A DNA stretch of 20,392 nucleotides from Isoetes engelmannii. Its lineage: Eukaryota > Streptophyta > Lycopodiopsida > Isoetales > Isoetaceae. The DNA is taken from positions 1-20,392 of the forward strand of contig JAANSK020284046.1 of assembly GCA_011763485.2 (NCBI GenBank), given 5' to 3'. The stretch's first letter is position 1; each line of letters starts with the position of its first letter. The position numbers and the translations under genes were made by a program. The notes under the pieces are model-generated. The model was not told the DNA's origin. It did not search any database and saw nothing but the letters and a program-made list of their open reading frames with translations. This document shows, in pieces, positions 9,561 through 18,899 of this stretch.

Positions 9561-10975
9561 ATAAGGTAGAGCATAATTCATGCAAGAATTTAGAAAGAAA
9601 GCAGTTTTGGAAGCTGCACATGCACAAAAATAAAGATAAGGAGTGCATAATTTGAAACAAGCCCAAGTAAAGTTGATCCAAATGCAACCCCCCAAAGTTC
9701 AGATCAAGTCTTATTAAAAAGTGGCATGCATTGATATGGTGTCAAAACCAATTATAAATTAGGCACGATGAAAATAAAAGAACAAGGTAGGCCGGGGTAT
9801 CATGCCATATGACAAAGCATGATGGTCATATGACATAATTGCGATGTGCTTATAACCCATTTCGGGCTCGCCTTTGCTTCATAGTCTCAAGGCTGTATAC
9901 TGGTCATATCAGACGTGTAAGTGTATTCAGTTTAATTCAACAAAATTTTGCATGCAAAATTACTATACTAATCATTTACATCACCAAACATCAAACAGGA
10001 AAGTAATTTGGAGGAAAATCAACTTGTTTTTTCTAGGTATTAAACAATATAATTAGGTTAAGAATAACCTGCTCATAAAAAAAAAGATGATTCAGGTAAA
10101 TCCCCTCTCAATATAGCTGAAAATTTAATACCTCTCAATATAGGCGAAGATTATGAGACACAAAGATAGCATCCCACATTTAGGGACAACCAAGAACTTA
10201 TATATTAGCATTAAGTATACCATTAACCTCAATCTAATAAAAATAAAATAAAAGAATTAAACTCAATCACCTAGATATCGAAGCAGTAAACTAATCCTCA
10301 AGGCATGATCGACCGAACTAGACACAGTATGTGGCAAGCAGTTAGACATGCATGCAACAGCTAGGCATGCTTGCCGCCTTGTGATGGCATACTCGTCAAC
10401 ATTTTTTGTATTACATTGACTATTGACTTATATAATGCTTAACATAGTTGTTGGATTTCGTCTTTCATACAATATTAGGAAATTTTTTGTTGTTGATTTA
10501 GGACCATTATTTGTGCAATTTTTTGGCATCAATTTGTTGTGTGATCCTAAACCATTAGATCTTGATCTGTACAACTCAAAAAATAAAAATAAATAAAAAT
10601 AAAAATGTTGGCCACCTAAGTATTGCAACCTTACAAATGTATTCCACATGCTCTCTGATCGGTGCTTTGCATACGAGTTCAAGAGTAGAGGTAAGTGAAT
10701 TTTTTCTATATGTAATTTGTTTGTAGATAAGACATTTTTAACAGATAGATACAAGAATGGCATCATCTATTGATTTAGCATCTTGCTCTATTGCAGATCT
10801 TGATACTACCGCAGCCTGCAGTCTAAATTCTTACCGAGCCTAACTAGGAATAGATAGGAAAGTTGATCTGTCATTTAATTTTATAAGAATACCTTAAAAT
10901 CTCTGGGCTGCCCGAAGAGCAATCCCTAGGAGAGGTAGCGAGAAAACATGAATATACCTCTGATAGTTTCTAGTT
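9561..10975. other. AT-rich spacer
   Basis: About 1.4 kb with no gene recognised on either strand. It holds an A-rich low-complexity run (AAATAAAAATAAATAAAAAT type) at about 10575-10605 and the inverted repeat listed at 10333-10375. Open frames at 9874-10056 (+) and 10428-10766 (-) are AT-driven, without familiar motifs or convincing splice context. Confidence 0.5.
10333..10375. repeat. 8-bp perfect inverted repeat around CATGCATG
   Basis: GGCAAGCA at 10333-10340 is repeated in reverse complement as TGCTTGCC at 10368-10375. The 27-base loop holds the RY-type octamer CATGCATG (10347-10354). No gene is attached to it. Confidence 0.45.
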
Positions 10976-11079
10976 TTAGGAGTTTCTACAAAAACGGCGG
11001 TTCAACTTGGTACAGATACCTTGCTTGTAGGATTCAGGAAGAAGATTAGTACCTGCATGGATGTATTTGCAGCTAATGC

Positions 11080-11300
11080 ATGTCTTTGGAACAGGTTCCA
11101 GAACAAGCCTTGCCGGATACCCACATGCAATACTTTCCCTATCCCGCACGTATTGGCCTGCATTATAAAGGGCAGGAGAAACCCCAGCAGTGATGGGAAC
11201 AACCAATGCAATAGTATAACCTCTTTGGTGTAATTTGTGCAAAGCAGCAGAAAAAGCAACATCCCATGAATGGTACATGGAAGTGGGTTGTATGGGGGCA
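11080..11300 (-). pseudogene. Fragment of a plant NYN-domain (limkain-b1 type) nuclease gene
   Basis: Read on the minus strand, SWDVAFSAALHKLHQRGYTI, ALVVPITAGVSPALYNAGQY and VRDRESIACGYPARLVLEP follow one another. They match, from memory, the second half of the NYN/PIN-like ribonuclease domain of plant proteins annotated as putative endonucleases, whose usual form is near SGDVDFAPALHILGQRGYT...GVSSALSNAGRFVWDW. The acidic SGDxDF motif reads SWDVAF: the first Asp survives, the Gly is Trp and the second acidic residue is Ala. The Trp expected after YV is Arg-Asp. About 65 residues are recognisable. The N-terminal half of the domain with its first catalytic Asp was not found to the right, where a GC-rich hairpin begins. 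It is most likely a gene relic; a single surviving exon of a live gene is less likely. Confidence 0.6.
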
Positions 11301-11412
11301 TGCACATGGAGATCCCATTCCAGTGTGGACCAGTGGGACCCCGCGACCGGCAGAGCCGGGAGCTGGTCACCCGCCACACCGGAATGGGGGACCCATGTCC
11401 ATGCCCCCACAA
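11288..11412. repeat. ~125-nt imperfect hairpin with ~40-nt arms
   Basis: The arms at 11288-11328 and 11374-11412 are reverse complements at roughly 85 percent by eye; both contain GGGGGCATG, ACATGG, CCCATTCC and GTGTGG blocks when set in one orientation. The 45-base loop pairs further: ACCAG (11329-11333) with CTGGT (11363-11367), and CCGG (11347-11350) with CCGG (11356-11359). The block is GC-rich in an AT-rich setting and abuts the 5' side of the NYN fragment. It resembles a fold-back element, a young microRNA-type fold-back, or an inverted duplication. Confidence 0.7.
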
Positions 11413-13390
11413 CATGGATATGGGGATCAAACTTGCCCTCCTTTTTTTCGCTCCCCTATTTTGGACGGAGGTTGAGCTCCAGCTATGGTGCCGCCCGAAG
11501 TTCAACTATGGCGCTTACAGCCCCTTTGTCATTTTTGCAGTCACTTTCTCTCTTATCTTTATTCTTGTTTGTAGTGTGTTGTGTTTTGGTCGGAGCACCA
11601 TCGTCATTTGGTTTTCTTGGAGCGCTGCAAGCATTTTTGCTAGGTCTATCGCTATGTAGGTAGATTCCCAGTTTTAGGTTTCTTTTAGTGAGTTTATAGG
11701 TTGAAGAGTATTAATTTTCCTTGGTTTTGTCCTTTTTTTTCATTGCTGGGTCTTTGTTTTTGGTAGATCTATAAATCATTTACTTCTAGATTGAAGGCAA
11801 TGGCTTATTTCTATCAGTGGCAAGTTTTTTTGGTTTTTCTTGAAAAGAATCTAGAAGTTTCTGCTCTGGTTTTTGGCAGGGAAGATATAGGCATGACGAA
11901 GATGGAGGTTCGCCGGAATGGATCAAATAGTGGGACATATTTGTGATAAGAAAAAAATGTAGAAGCTTAGCTTTGTAGGTTTTCTAATCCATCATGGTTT
12001 TCGGGCTCCCCTAATTCAGATCATGGCCTAGTTGAAGAAAATGATGTGGGATCTTGTTCTAAAAGGCTATCTCGTCAGCTGCTCTGATTGGTGCTGCCTT
12101 TTTTGGCAGGGGGGTTCCAATCCCCTCTTATACGATTCATATTTTGCAGCAAGGGCTGGATTTTATATTCATACATGTCACTTCTGAGAACAGGATCTGT
12201 AAAACTTGTATTTGTATTATAAGTTTGATACCTAGGGGCCTCGTTCTGTGGTTCACTGTCAATCTGTGTTAACCGGGAGTACCCAGTAAGTTTTAGAAGC
12301 TTCTATAAATCTCAACTATGACCTGCTATAAGCTGTCAAAATTACTGGGCACGAAATGTGCTGCCCTCTTTCCATTTCGGAATGAAGGGGGTGCCACGTG
12401 TCAGCACAGGGTGCAATCTTACACGGATTTTGCGACCCTATTTCCATGTTGTCTATAACCAGCAAAAACATGTCCACAAGAATGGCTTTGTCTGTCCTTT
12501 TTGCAATGAGGAACAGCTGTCAAATTAATGCCTGTATTTTGGTTCCCCAGAGCTTAGTCTAAAAATGTATTCCTAAAAGAGGGTTCAAAAGGACTCCACT
12601 TTTGCTAATTAGTGTGTATGCAGTTTCAAACATTAGTGAAATCGACGTCTCATTTTGTATATTATCTGTTATCTGTTGAATAAATGAAGATCCCTTCTCC
12701 TCCTACTAAATACCAAATTCACTAGGACAACCCATTGTGCAACGACACTTATTCACTAGGGCAACCCACTCTGCAACAGCACCTTGTTTGATTAGCATGG
12801 TTGTTTGTGCAATTTTTTGGAAGAGAGAGATGGTTTTAGTGTTGCATTTGTTGGACTCTGAAACCTTTAACTTAATTTACTGAAAAAATACCCAAAAACA
12901 GTACTACTAAGACTAATCTATTCCTAAGGCTAATCTACTACCAACATGAAAATGGCCATATACCATCATATTTTTTTTCCAACTAAGACACAAAATATAT
13001 CCAAAAACAATACCCCAAGGCTAGTCTATTAATAACATGCAAATAGCCATATACCATTTTTTTCTTTTTTCTTTTTTCAACTAAGATTTTGACTAGGGTT
13101 AGATGTGAGGCAGCCTTGTTGACAATTCAGAGAGGTCCCATGTTTTTAGAAATCCACTAGTGTTATTGTCATGTGGGAACTTCATAGGTTTTGATTACAA
13201 ACTAACATCCCCAAACTTGTGCACAAATAAGGAATGACATGAATATTCTCAAGAGCAGCTGAGATGCCAAAAGAAACACTTCCAATATATTTTCAGCCTG
13301 TTGGTTTGAAGCATGAACAAGCTAACTAAAAGCTTAAGTGCATAGTGTTACAAGCGGTCTAACTATATCAATTGTAATCCGCATGATTAA
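11413..13390. other. Spacer with leader-like sequence, a G-box and a poly-A-like signal
   Basis: About 2 kb without a recognised gene. From 11440 to 11800 it is CT- and T-rich like a plant leader or its intron. Acceptor-like sites (TTTTTGGCAG) occur near 11870-11880 and 12100-12109, each followed by a short plus-strand open stretch of unknown identity. GTGCCACGTGTC at 12391-12402 contains a G-box (CACGTG). AATAAA-type sequence occurs near 12680. A diverged tandem duplication is listed separately. An unrecognised or dead plus-strand transcription unit is possible but unsupported by any protein family. Confidence 0.4.
12883..13085 (+). repeat. Diverged ~100-bp tandem duplication
   Basis: Two adjacent copies, about 12883-12987 and 12992-13085, share the order AAAAATA-CCAAAAACA, AAGGCTA-TCTA, AACATG-AAAT, GCCATATACCAT, a T-rich run and CAACTAAG. 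Differences are many, so it is old. Confidence 0.6.
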
Positions 13391-13483
13391 ATCAGTAAAG
13401 GGGCTTCAAAGTTGATGCTATTATTGGATACATAACTTGCCACAGTAGTAGTGCCTTGTTCAAACAAAGATGTGTCAAATCAC

Positions 13484-13694
13484 GAATCCATAAAGAATTG
13501 ATCGATAAGAATTGAACTATTGAAATCTTGCAGGATGGAATCAAGAATGACAACAGTAGCACTAGCTGAGGACATTGTTCCGAAGAAGGTTGTTGGACTT
13601 CTAAGAAAATCAAGATATTGTGAGATTCTGGTGACAGAATGGAGGACCCAGTCAAGAAGCTCAGGACTCCTCCTTAAGAACCTATGTAGTATTT
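13484..13694 (-). CDS. Candidate exon of an unrecognised minus-strand gene
   Basis: On the minus strand an acceptor-like site (AACATTTCAG) at 13695 opens a 70-codon frame. It begins EILHRFLRRSPELLDWVLHS, continues through RISQYLDFLRSPTTFFGTMS and ends near LIDQFFMDS before a possible donor GTGATT at 13483. The composition looks like a soluble helical protein rather than random AT-rich sequence, but I cannot name a family. The complementary strand is also open (13520-13771), so strand choice is uncertain. The core TGGGTCCTCCATTCTG recurs at 14357-14372 on the same strand. It may belong with the candidate exons at 15010-15087 and 16162-16241. Confidence 0.3.
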
Positions 13695-14423
13695 CTGAAA
13701 TGTTCCATTGCAAGTGGAAATATCCACACTTTGGCATGAGTACATTGGAAAGTCCAACAAAAAGTAAATAATGGAAATGCAGCAAGCATTGCATTTATGT
13801 TTGAGCTGATAGAGCTTGATCACCTGTTGTGTTTTTGTTATCACTGTCCCAGACTGCTGCAAGGTTTTTGGAAGAAAAGATATACCAATTTATCTACTGT
13901 AGTCATATAGTGAGCTTCAACCAAAATCAATTCCATTAGCTATAGACCTCTTATTTGTCTAAATAAACAAGCTTAAGCATTTAAATATTTATCTATAGAC
14001 CATATATTAGCGGTCTGTTTATCTATGGCAGCAAGACATTGACACAATGTTCAAAAATGTATGATGGAATTGTTGTATATGTAAATTAACTAACAAAGAG
14101 CAGTATCCCAAGCTAATGTCTACTACTTCTCTCAAGCAAAGATTGTAACTGCATATAAGCTAAATGGTTTTCAGAATAAATGGGTCTGCACGTTTACAAA
14201 ATGTGGAGGTCAGCTTATCTAGGTTGATACAGATATGCAAAGTGCATATAGATATATATTTGACCCCTTCAAAACAATTTACATGATAATAACCTCGGTC
14301 ATGTTGATATCATGATCAGTTCCAGAGACAATACTTACCACATTACACAATAGAGGCAGAATGGAGGACCCATTCAAAGGACACAGTCTAGGATCCATCA
14401 CCCTACATTGACATGATGGGCTG

Positions 14424-14702
14424 AACTGTTCCAAAAAGAAATTGTCAAATTGTATTGCATCCCTACTCCTTCGAAGGTGCCAAACTATAATACTCCTCTA
14501 GTCACTACTTTAAAGGATGCCGATGCAGATGTATTCTATTATCCTGAGCAGAGGTATTCTATTATCATGAGCATATGCACAGACCCTAAATATGACAAAT
14601 ATATTCTGATGCAATTGGGAGGCTGCCAAACTATAATATTCCATATAGTCACTTTTTACAGGATGCCTATGCAGAGGTATGTGTATTCTATTATACTGAG
14701 CC
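14424..14702 (+). repeat. 280-bp composite repeat, copy 1
   Basis: Starts AACTGTTCCAAAAAG and contains two shorter related subunits with the order GCCAAACTATAATA, TAGTCACT, AGGATGCC, ATGCAGA, GTATTCTATTAT, then CTGAGC or ATGAGC. The linker GACAAATATATTCTGATGC is shared with the second copy at 15404. No coding capacity is recognised. Confidence 0.7.
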
Positions 14703-15009
14703 ATCCATAATCCTTTACTTCCTACCAAGTTCCAAATGGATTAAAAACTTCACTTGCAGTCCTTCTCTGTGCCTCCTTCCCTTGCATTCATGCTTAAACA
14801 ATTCAAGCACAACATGGTGCATTACCAAACCTGCTTGTCATAAGCACCAGAAATTCATGCGGATGTGGATGTTCTTAGCAGACCTAACAATTGTTTGCTT
14901 GTTTCAAGAATTGTCTGAAATATTACGAGTCTTCATACAGTCATGTACAAAGTAAAATAAAGTTTTCTATGGAAATTTATAACCTGTAAGTAGACAAGAA
15001 AGCACTTAC

Positions 15010-15087
15010 GGCAGAACTCCAGTAAGGTTTCCATTTAAACTAGCATAAAGACCCTTAAAAGATAATCTTTCCACCCAATTAAGCTGC
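15010..15087 (-). CDS. Candidate 78-nt exon, weakly LRR-like
   Basis: A 78-base segment is bounded on the minus strand by a textbook acceptor (GTTTTTGCAG) and donor (GTAAGT). Only one frame is open; it reads QLNWVERLSFKGLYAS followed by LNGNLTGVL. The end resembles the LxxNxLTGxLP pattern of plant leucine-rich repeats, but one repeat is not enough to assign a family. The site pair is the best evidence. Partner exons are uncertain. Confidence 0.3.
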
Positions 15088-15403
15088 CTGCAAAAACCTA
15101 CATATGCGTAACGCGAAATAATCCACAAGCGTAATGAGAAATCCTCAAACAAGTATCTTAAAAATGGAAGCTACAATGAGAAAAAATTAGATAGTTAGGC
15201 ATTACCCACCAAACAGAATACGAAAAAACTAGCGGACAAGATTGCAGCAGGTTAGGGCAGGCTGAGGGTCCGCTAAAGACTCATGCACTTTTTGAAGATG
15301 GAGGCGACAAGAGCAACTATTTTCAACATAGTTTAGCTAAATCACACTAAGCCTAAACCGAGAAAATAATTTCAAATAATTAAGTAATGCCAAATGGATA
15401 GTT

Positions 15404-15650
15404 AACTGTTCCAAAAGGAAATCGTCAATTCTAATGCATTCGTACTCCTTGGGAAGCTTAGTCAATAGTTTAGAGGATCCCTATGCAGAAGTATCCTATT
15501 TCCTGAGCATATGCACAGCCCTAAATATGACAAATATATTCTGATGCAATTGCCTGGAATTGGGGAGCTGCCAAACTATAATACTCCGTCTAGCCACTAG
15601 TTTAGAGGATGCCTATGCAGAGGTACGCTATTATAGTGAGTATAAGCACA
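15404..15650 (+). repeat. 280-bp composite repeat, copy 2
   Basis: Second copy of the unit at 14424-14702, about 980 bases away in the same orientation. It begins AACTGTTCCAAAAGG and keeps both subunits, with GACAAATATATTCTGATGC and CTGCCAAACTATAATACTCC. The first subunit is shortened. The ~700 bases between copies hold the candidate exon at 15010-15087 and otherwise nothing recognised. Confidence 0.7.
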
Positions 15651-16161
15651 GACCCTATAATCCAAGAAAAGATAAGAGGCTTAAAAAGCAATATGCAGCG
15701 TCATACCTTCAAGAACGAGCCAAGAATTGATTTTGTGCTAGCACATATACGCTCTTTAGAAGTTTGCAAACATAGTGAGCTGATAATAATTGATTAAGGT
15801 AAACCTAGAAAGGAAATGGCAAATTGAAGGAGCGATGCATAGCCACATTAGAGATACAGAATGCTGCATTTTCATAAATAAATTTTGGTTCTGCAAGACA
15901 TCAGCAGCAAGATATGTGGATCAAAATGTGAATTGACTATTACTGTTGTCCTAAATAGTCACCCCAAATTCTCACTAAAGCACTATATTATACAATGTGT
16001 CAGTGCCCAACATCAAAGGAAAGGGGAACGTTTTGGTCCTTCAAATTCCAATAATTAATGTAAAAGAGTCATAGCTGTATGCTGGTGCATTGAGTTCAAA
16101 TCGCTTGTTCTTATTTGACGCATATGAAGGCAGCAACTTAAGAGACGTAAGACTGGCATAC

Positions 16162-16241
16162 CTTTGTGTTGACGAACTAAAAGCCATAGACAGTATAATT
16201 GCCATATAAAGGCTAACACCAAAGAAATGATCACTCAGACC
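16162..16241 (-). CDS. Candidate 80-nt exon, hydrophobic
   Basis: On the minus strand, acceptor GATGAACAG then a single open frame GLSDHFFGVSLYMAIILSMA followed by FSSSTQ, then donor GTATGC after ACAAAG. The middle is hydrophobic enough for part of a membrane segment. No family is recognised. It lies downstream of the donor-bearing duplication at 16442-16799 on the same strand, so it could be exon 2 of that unit. Confidence 0.3.
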
Positions 16242-16441
16242 CTGTTCATCAGATAAAACTAATCATGTCATGCAGAGATTTTTACTAAAGAATGCATTAC
16301 ACATGCCGTTGACATCTTGGTCCATACTAAAGTGAGAATCCGAAATGCAAATGGCATGGCAAAGTAAATCACGTTTCAAATGCCAGGACGTCATTATTCT
16401 GTGATGCTGGGAACTATGATCTTGAATATGATCTTAGTTAA

Positions 16442-16799
16442 GGCTGGGATAGAGCTACGATAAATAGGAGCTAAGAAAACCCTAATTTACCTTTGTGGAG
16501 CATCTTCTAATCTAACCTAGGCGACGGTCCAGAACGGCCATCGAATTTTGAAAACCGTCTATTCTTGTAATCGTAATCGAATGGCTTAAGCCACATTCAA
16601 CACAAATTATCCTGGCTGAAATAGAGTTACGATAAATAGGAGCAAAGAAAAACCCTGATTTACCTTTGTGGAGCATCATAAGGCGACGATCCATAGCTTT
16701 GTGGAGCATCTTCTGCTCTAACCTAGGGCACGGTGCAGAACGGCCATCGAATTTTGAAGATCGTCCATTCCGGTAGATCGTGATCGAATGGCTTAAGCC
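16442..16799 (-). repeat. Tandem duplication of a possible first exon with splice-donor-like sites
   Basis: Copies at 16442-16592 and 16613-16799 share GGCTGRRATAGAG at one end and ATCGAATGGCTTAAGCC at the other. On the minus strand both contain GATGCTCCACAAAG followed by GTAAAT, a strong donor-like site (exon ends at 16491 and 16664). The second copy has an extra internal repeat of CTTTGTGGAGCATC. It alone has an ATG at 16766-16768 opening MDDLQNSMAVLHRALG before a stop in that frame; in the first copy the equivalent position is ATAGAC. This could be a duplicated 5' exon and leader of an unknown or dead gene, or a non-coding duplication. Confidence 0.55.
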
Positions 16800-16819
16800 A
16801 TAACCAAGTCAGACTTTTT

Positions 16820-16990
16820 AACACGTGGATAGCCTAGCCTTAAAGACCTCTGACTTAAACCTGTTGCCAAGAGGTCATGGGTTCAAATCTAACTAAAGAC
16901 CTGTTGCCAAGAGGTTAGGGGTTCAAATCTCTGAATTTCACCCAAGAAAAACTAATGGAAGTGCTATACACACTTTTAATATTTTTATAG
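16820..16990 (+). repeat. tRNA-derived SINE with duplicated B-box segment
   Basis: A-box match TAGCCTAGCCT at 16830-16840 and B-box match GGTTCAAATC at 16880-16889 stand 50 nt apart, as in tRNA-derived SINEs. A ~36-base segment containing the B box (ACCTGTTGCCAAGAGGT then GGGTTCAAATCT) is repeated directly, giving a second B box at 16920-16929. A non-tRNA body (GAATTTCACCCAAG onward) follows, to an AT-rich end near 16990. No target-site duplication was found. Confidence 0.7.
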
Positions 16991-17150
16991 TCTAGGTTAA
17001 GCAGTAGGAAACTCAAGACGATGAGCTAAGGCATTGTATGACACCCTAATGGTTGGTTCAGGGTTGAAGTTGAAAGCAACACTTCCCTAAGACATTGTAT
17101 CAAAGAGACATTTTTTTATCCTTATTCTAAAATCCTAGTTGTGAACGACA

Positions 17151-17187
17151 TGTTGTGAAGGGCATATCATGTTATATGTTCCCAACA
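17151..17187. repeat. 37-bp imperfect palindrome TGTTG...CAACA
   Basis: TGTTGTGAAGGGCATATC is followed by a near reverse complement ending ATATGTTCCCAACA. The TG...CA ends recall transposable-element termini, but the block is too short for any element and has no partner in the window. Confidence 0.4.
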
Positions 17188-17348
17188 TCCCTACCCAACA
17201 CGTTCAAGGTTGAACTTGAAGTCAATTTCTAATGGGCAAGTCGTTTGTGAAGGTATATGTATGTTGTTCCCTGATAAACATATAATGTGCACCGTGTGTC
17301 TTTCTCTTCAACAAATGGAAATGCACCTCTATATGGGTAGCTGAAATT

Positions 17349-17832
17349 GACCATGGAATGTGGAATGATCTGCCAGCTTGATTGCAGGGGGACCTTATCA
17401 TGTTGTTTGGCTTGTTAGGCCGAAATACTTCTTGTGTGACAGATGTGCTTTGTCTCAATGGATGACCAGGAGAAGTTCCAATTACTTCAAGATTTACTAC
17501 TGAGCATAAGGAGAAGCCCAAACAAACTGCACAATAGAGTCGTTGGGTGCCTCATTTGAGATTTCTAATTTTTGTTGTAACGTAACCCTTCACCAAGACC
17601 ATGGAAGGTCGGATGATCTTGCCAGCTTCATCGTACTTCTTTATCACAAAAGACAGGAACCTTATCATGATATTTGGCTTGTTAAGCCAAGTACTTCCTC
17701 AATGGATGACAAAAAGAAGTTCTGATTTATTGTTGAGCATCAAAAAGCCCAAACAACCTACATGGTCAGAGTCATTAAATGCCTCATTTGAGGCTTTTGG
17801 TCTTTGTCGTACCCTAATCCTTCACCAAGGCT
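17349..17832 (+). repeat. Diverged ~245-bp tandem duplication
   Basis: Copy 1 is about 17349-17596 and copy 2 about 17597-17832. Each starts GACCATGGAA and runs through GATGATCTTGCCAGCTT, ACCTTATCATG, TTTGGCTTGTTA, CAATGGATGAC, AGAAGTTC, AAGCCCAAACAA and TGCCTCATTTGAG to CCTTCACCAAG. Short open frames on either strand are not conserved between copies, so it is probably non-coding. Confidence 0.75.
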
Positions 17833-18899
17833 TTCCTGCTTAAACCTCGCGTATAAGCCAGTATGATGTGCAGCAACTTCAATGCCGAAATATTATTTGA
17901 GTACACCAAATTTGTCATATCAAATGTCCTATTCAATCTGTCTTTCATTTCTTGTAACTGTACCTTCGGTGGGAACCATCGAACATTGCTATTTTAACAC
18001 CTTGAAGCCTATTATACAACTTTGAATCAGCTGTGCTTTGACAAAAAATTCTGCAGCAGAAAGTATATCTTAGAATTTGAAGTGCAGGGCCGATACAAAA
18101 TCTTCCTCAGCTAAGGCACTTTGTGTTTCTGTCCTGATGTGATGAAACCTTGAGGCTGCTTCATGAAAAATTCTTCTGCAACATTTTCATTTTTCATAAG
18201 TTGAATCATAGGTGATAGATTGTATCAATATCTGATGCATATCAACATCAGCTTCAACTCCTGCACTCATTTGATGTTAATTATCCTGTAAGACATGTTG
18301 GGCCCAAAAACACAGTATTGTTGCTTATCCACAATAAAAGACTACCCTACTTAGATGAACGACTTAAAAATTTCACTTCCCATATAAAACTAGTATCTTT
18401 AATCGTTAATATGTTTGATGCATTCCACATCAAACATGTTCATTGAAATTTATTAGCGAATGTTTTCCTCCCCTTCAGAATGTTCCCCAATCAACCATGG
18501 GATGGAATTTGTGAAAGTCCCTATAAAAATATCAACTGGATCCATGATCTGAACAAGTTGAGACACCACATAACGATTTGTTTCTTCTCTAGCATATATT
18601 AGTCATCTTCCTTATTGACTAAGTTGGACTTCCCATGTGAATATCGGATATTCTTGGCATTATATCTTCATATTTTGAAATTGGTTAACAAACATCTCCA
18701 ACAATGTCATTTGTTCAATCAAAGAGCCTCAGTGCAGCACCTTCTCCCCTCTTCATGCCACCTTTTCCTTCCTAGCTTGTTCATTAGATAGGATGCCCCA
18801 TTGTTGATCTAGGTTTTGCCAATATGTTCTTCTAAAATATTGTTTGGGGATTAAAACCAAAAATATTGATTGTTATAAGTTGCAACTACCATGCTTATT
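17833..18899. other. Spacer downstream of the PPR relic, with one unexplained open stretch
   Basis: About 1.1 kb, mostly unremarkable. On the minus strand 18602-18453 is open for 49 codons without an ATG at its start. It reads LIYAREETNRYVVSQLVQIM then DPVDIFIGTFTNSIPWLIG and ends after EHSEGEENIR. The composition looks protein-like, but I recognise no family; it may be a relic of an exon or a mobile element. Nothing else was identified. Confidence 0.35.

Noticed and set aside
11235-11663. Plus-strand frames of 129-142 codons
   Set aside because: They run through the hairpin and antisense to the NYN fragment, and have no domain of their own.
12111-12272. Plus-strand 53-codon open stretch after a TTTTTTGGCAG acceptor-like site
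   Set aside because: No ATG, no recognised motif and no partner exon; it runs to a stop without a donor.
16080-16115. GAGTTCAAATCGC resembling a pol III B box
   Set aside because: No A box at a proper distance upstream, so not called a SINE or tRNA.
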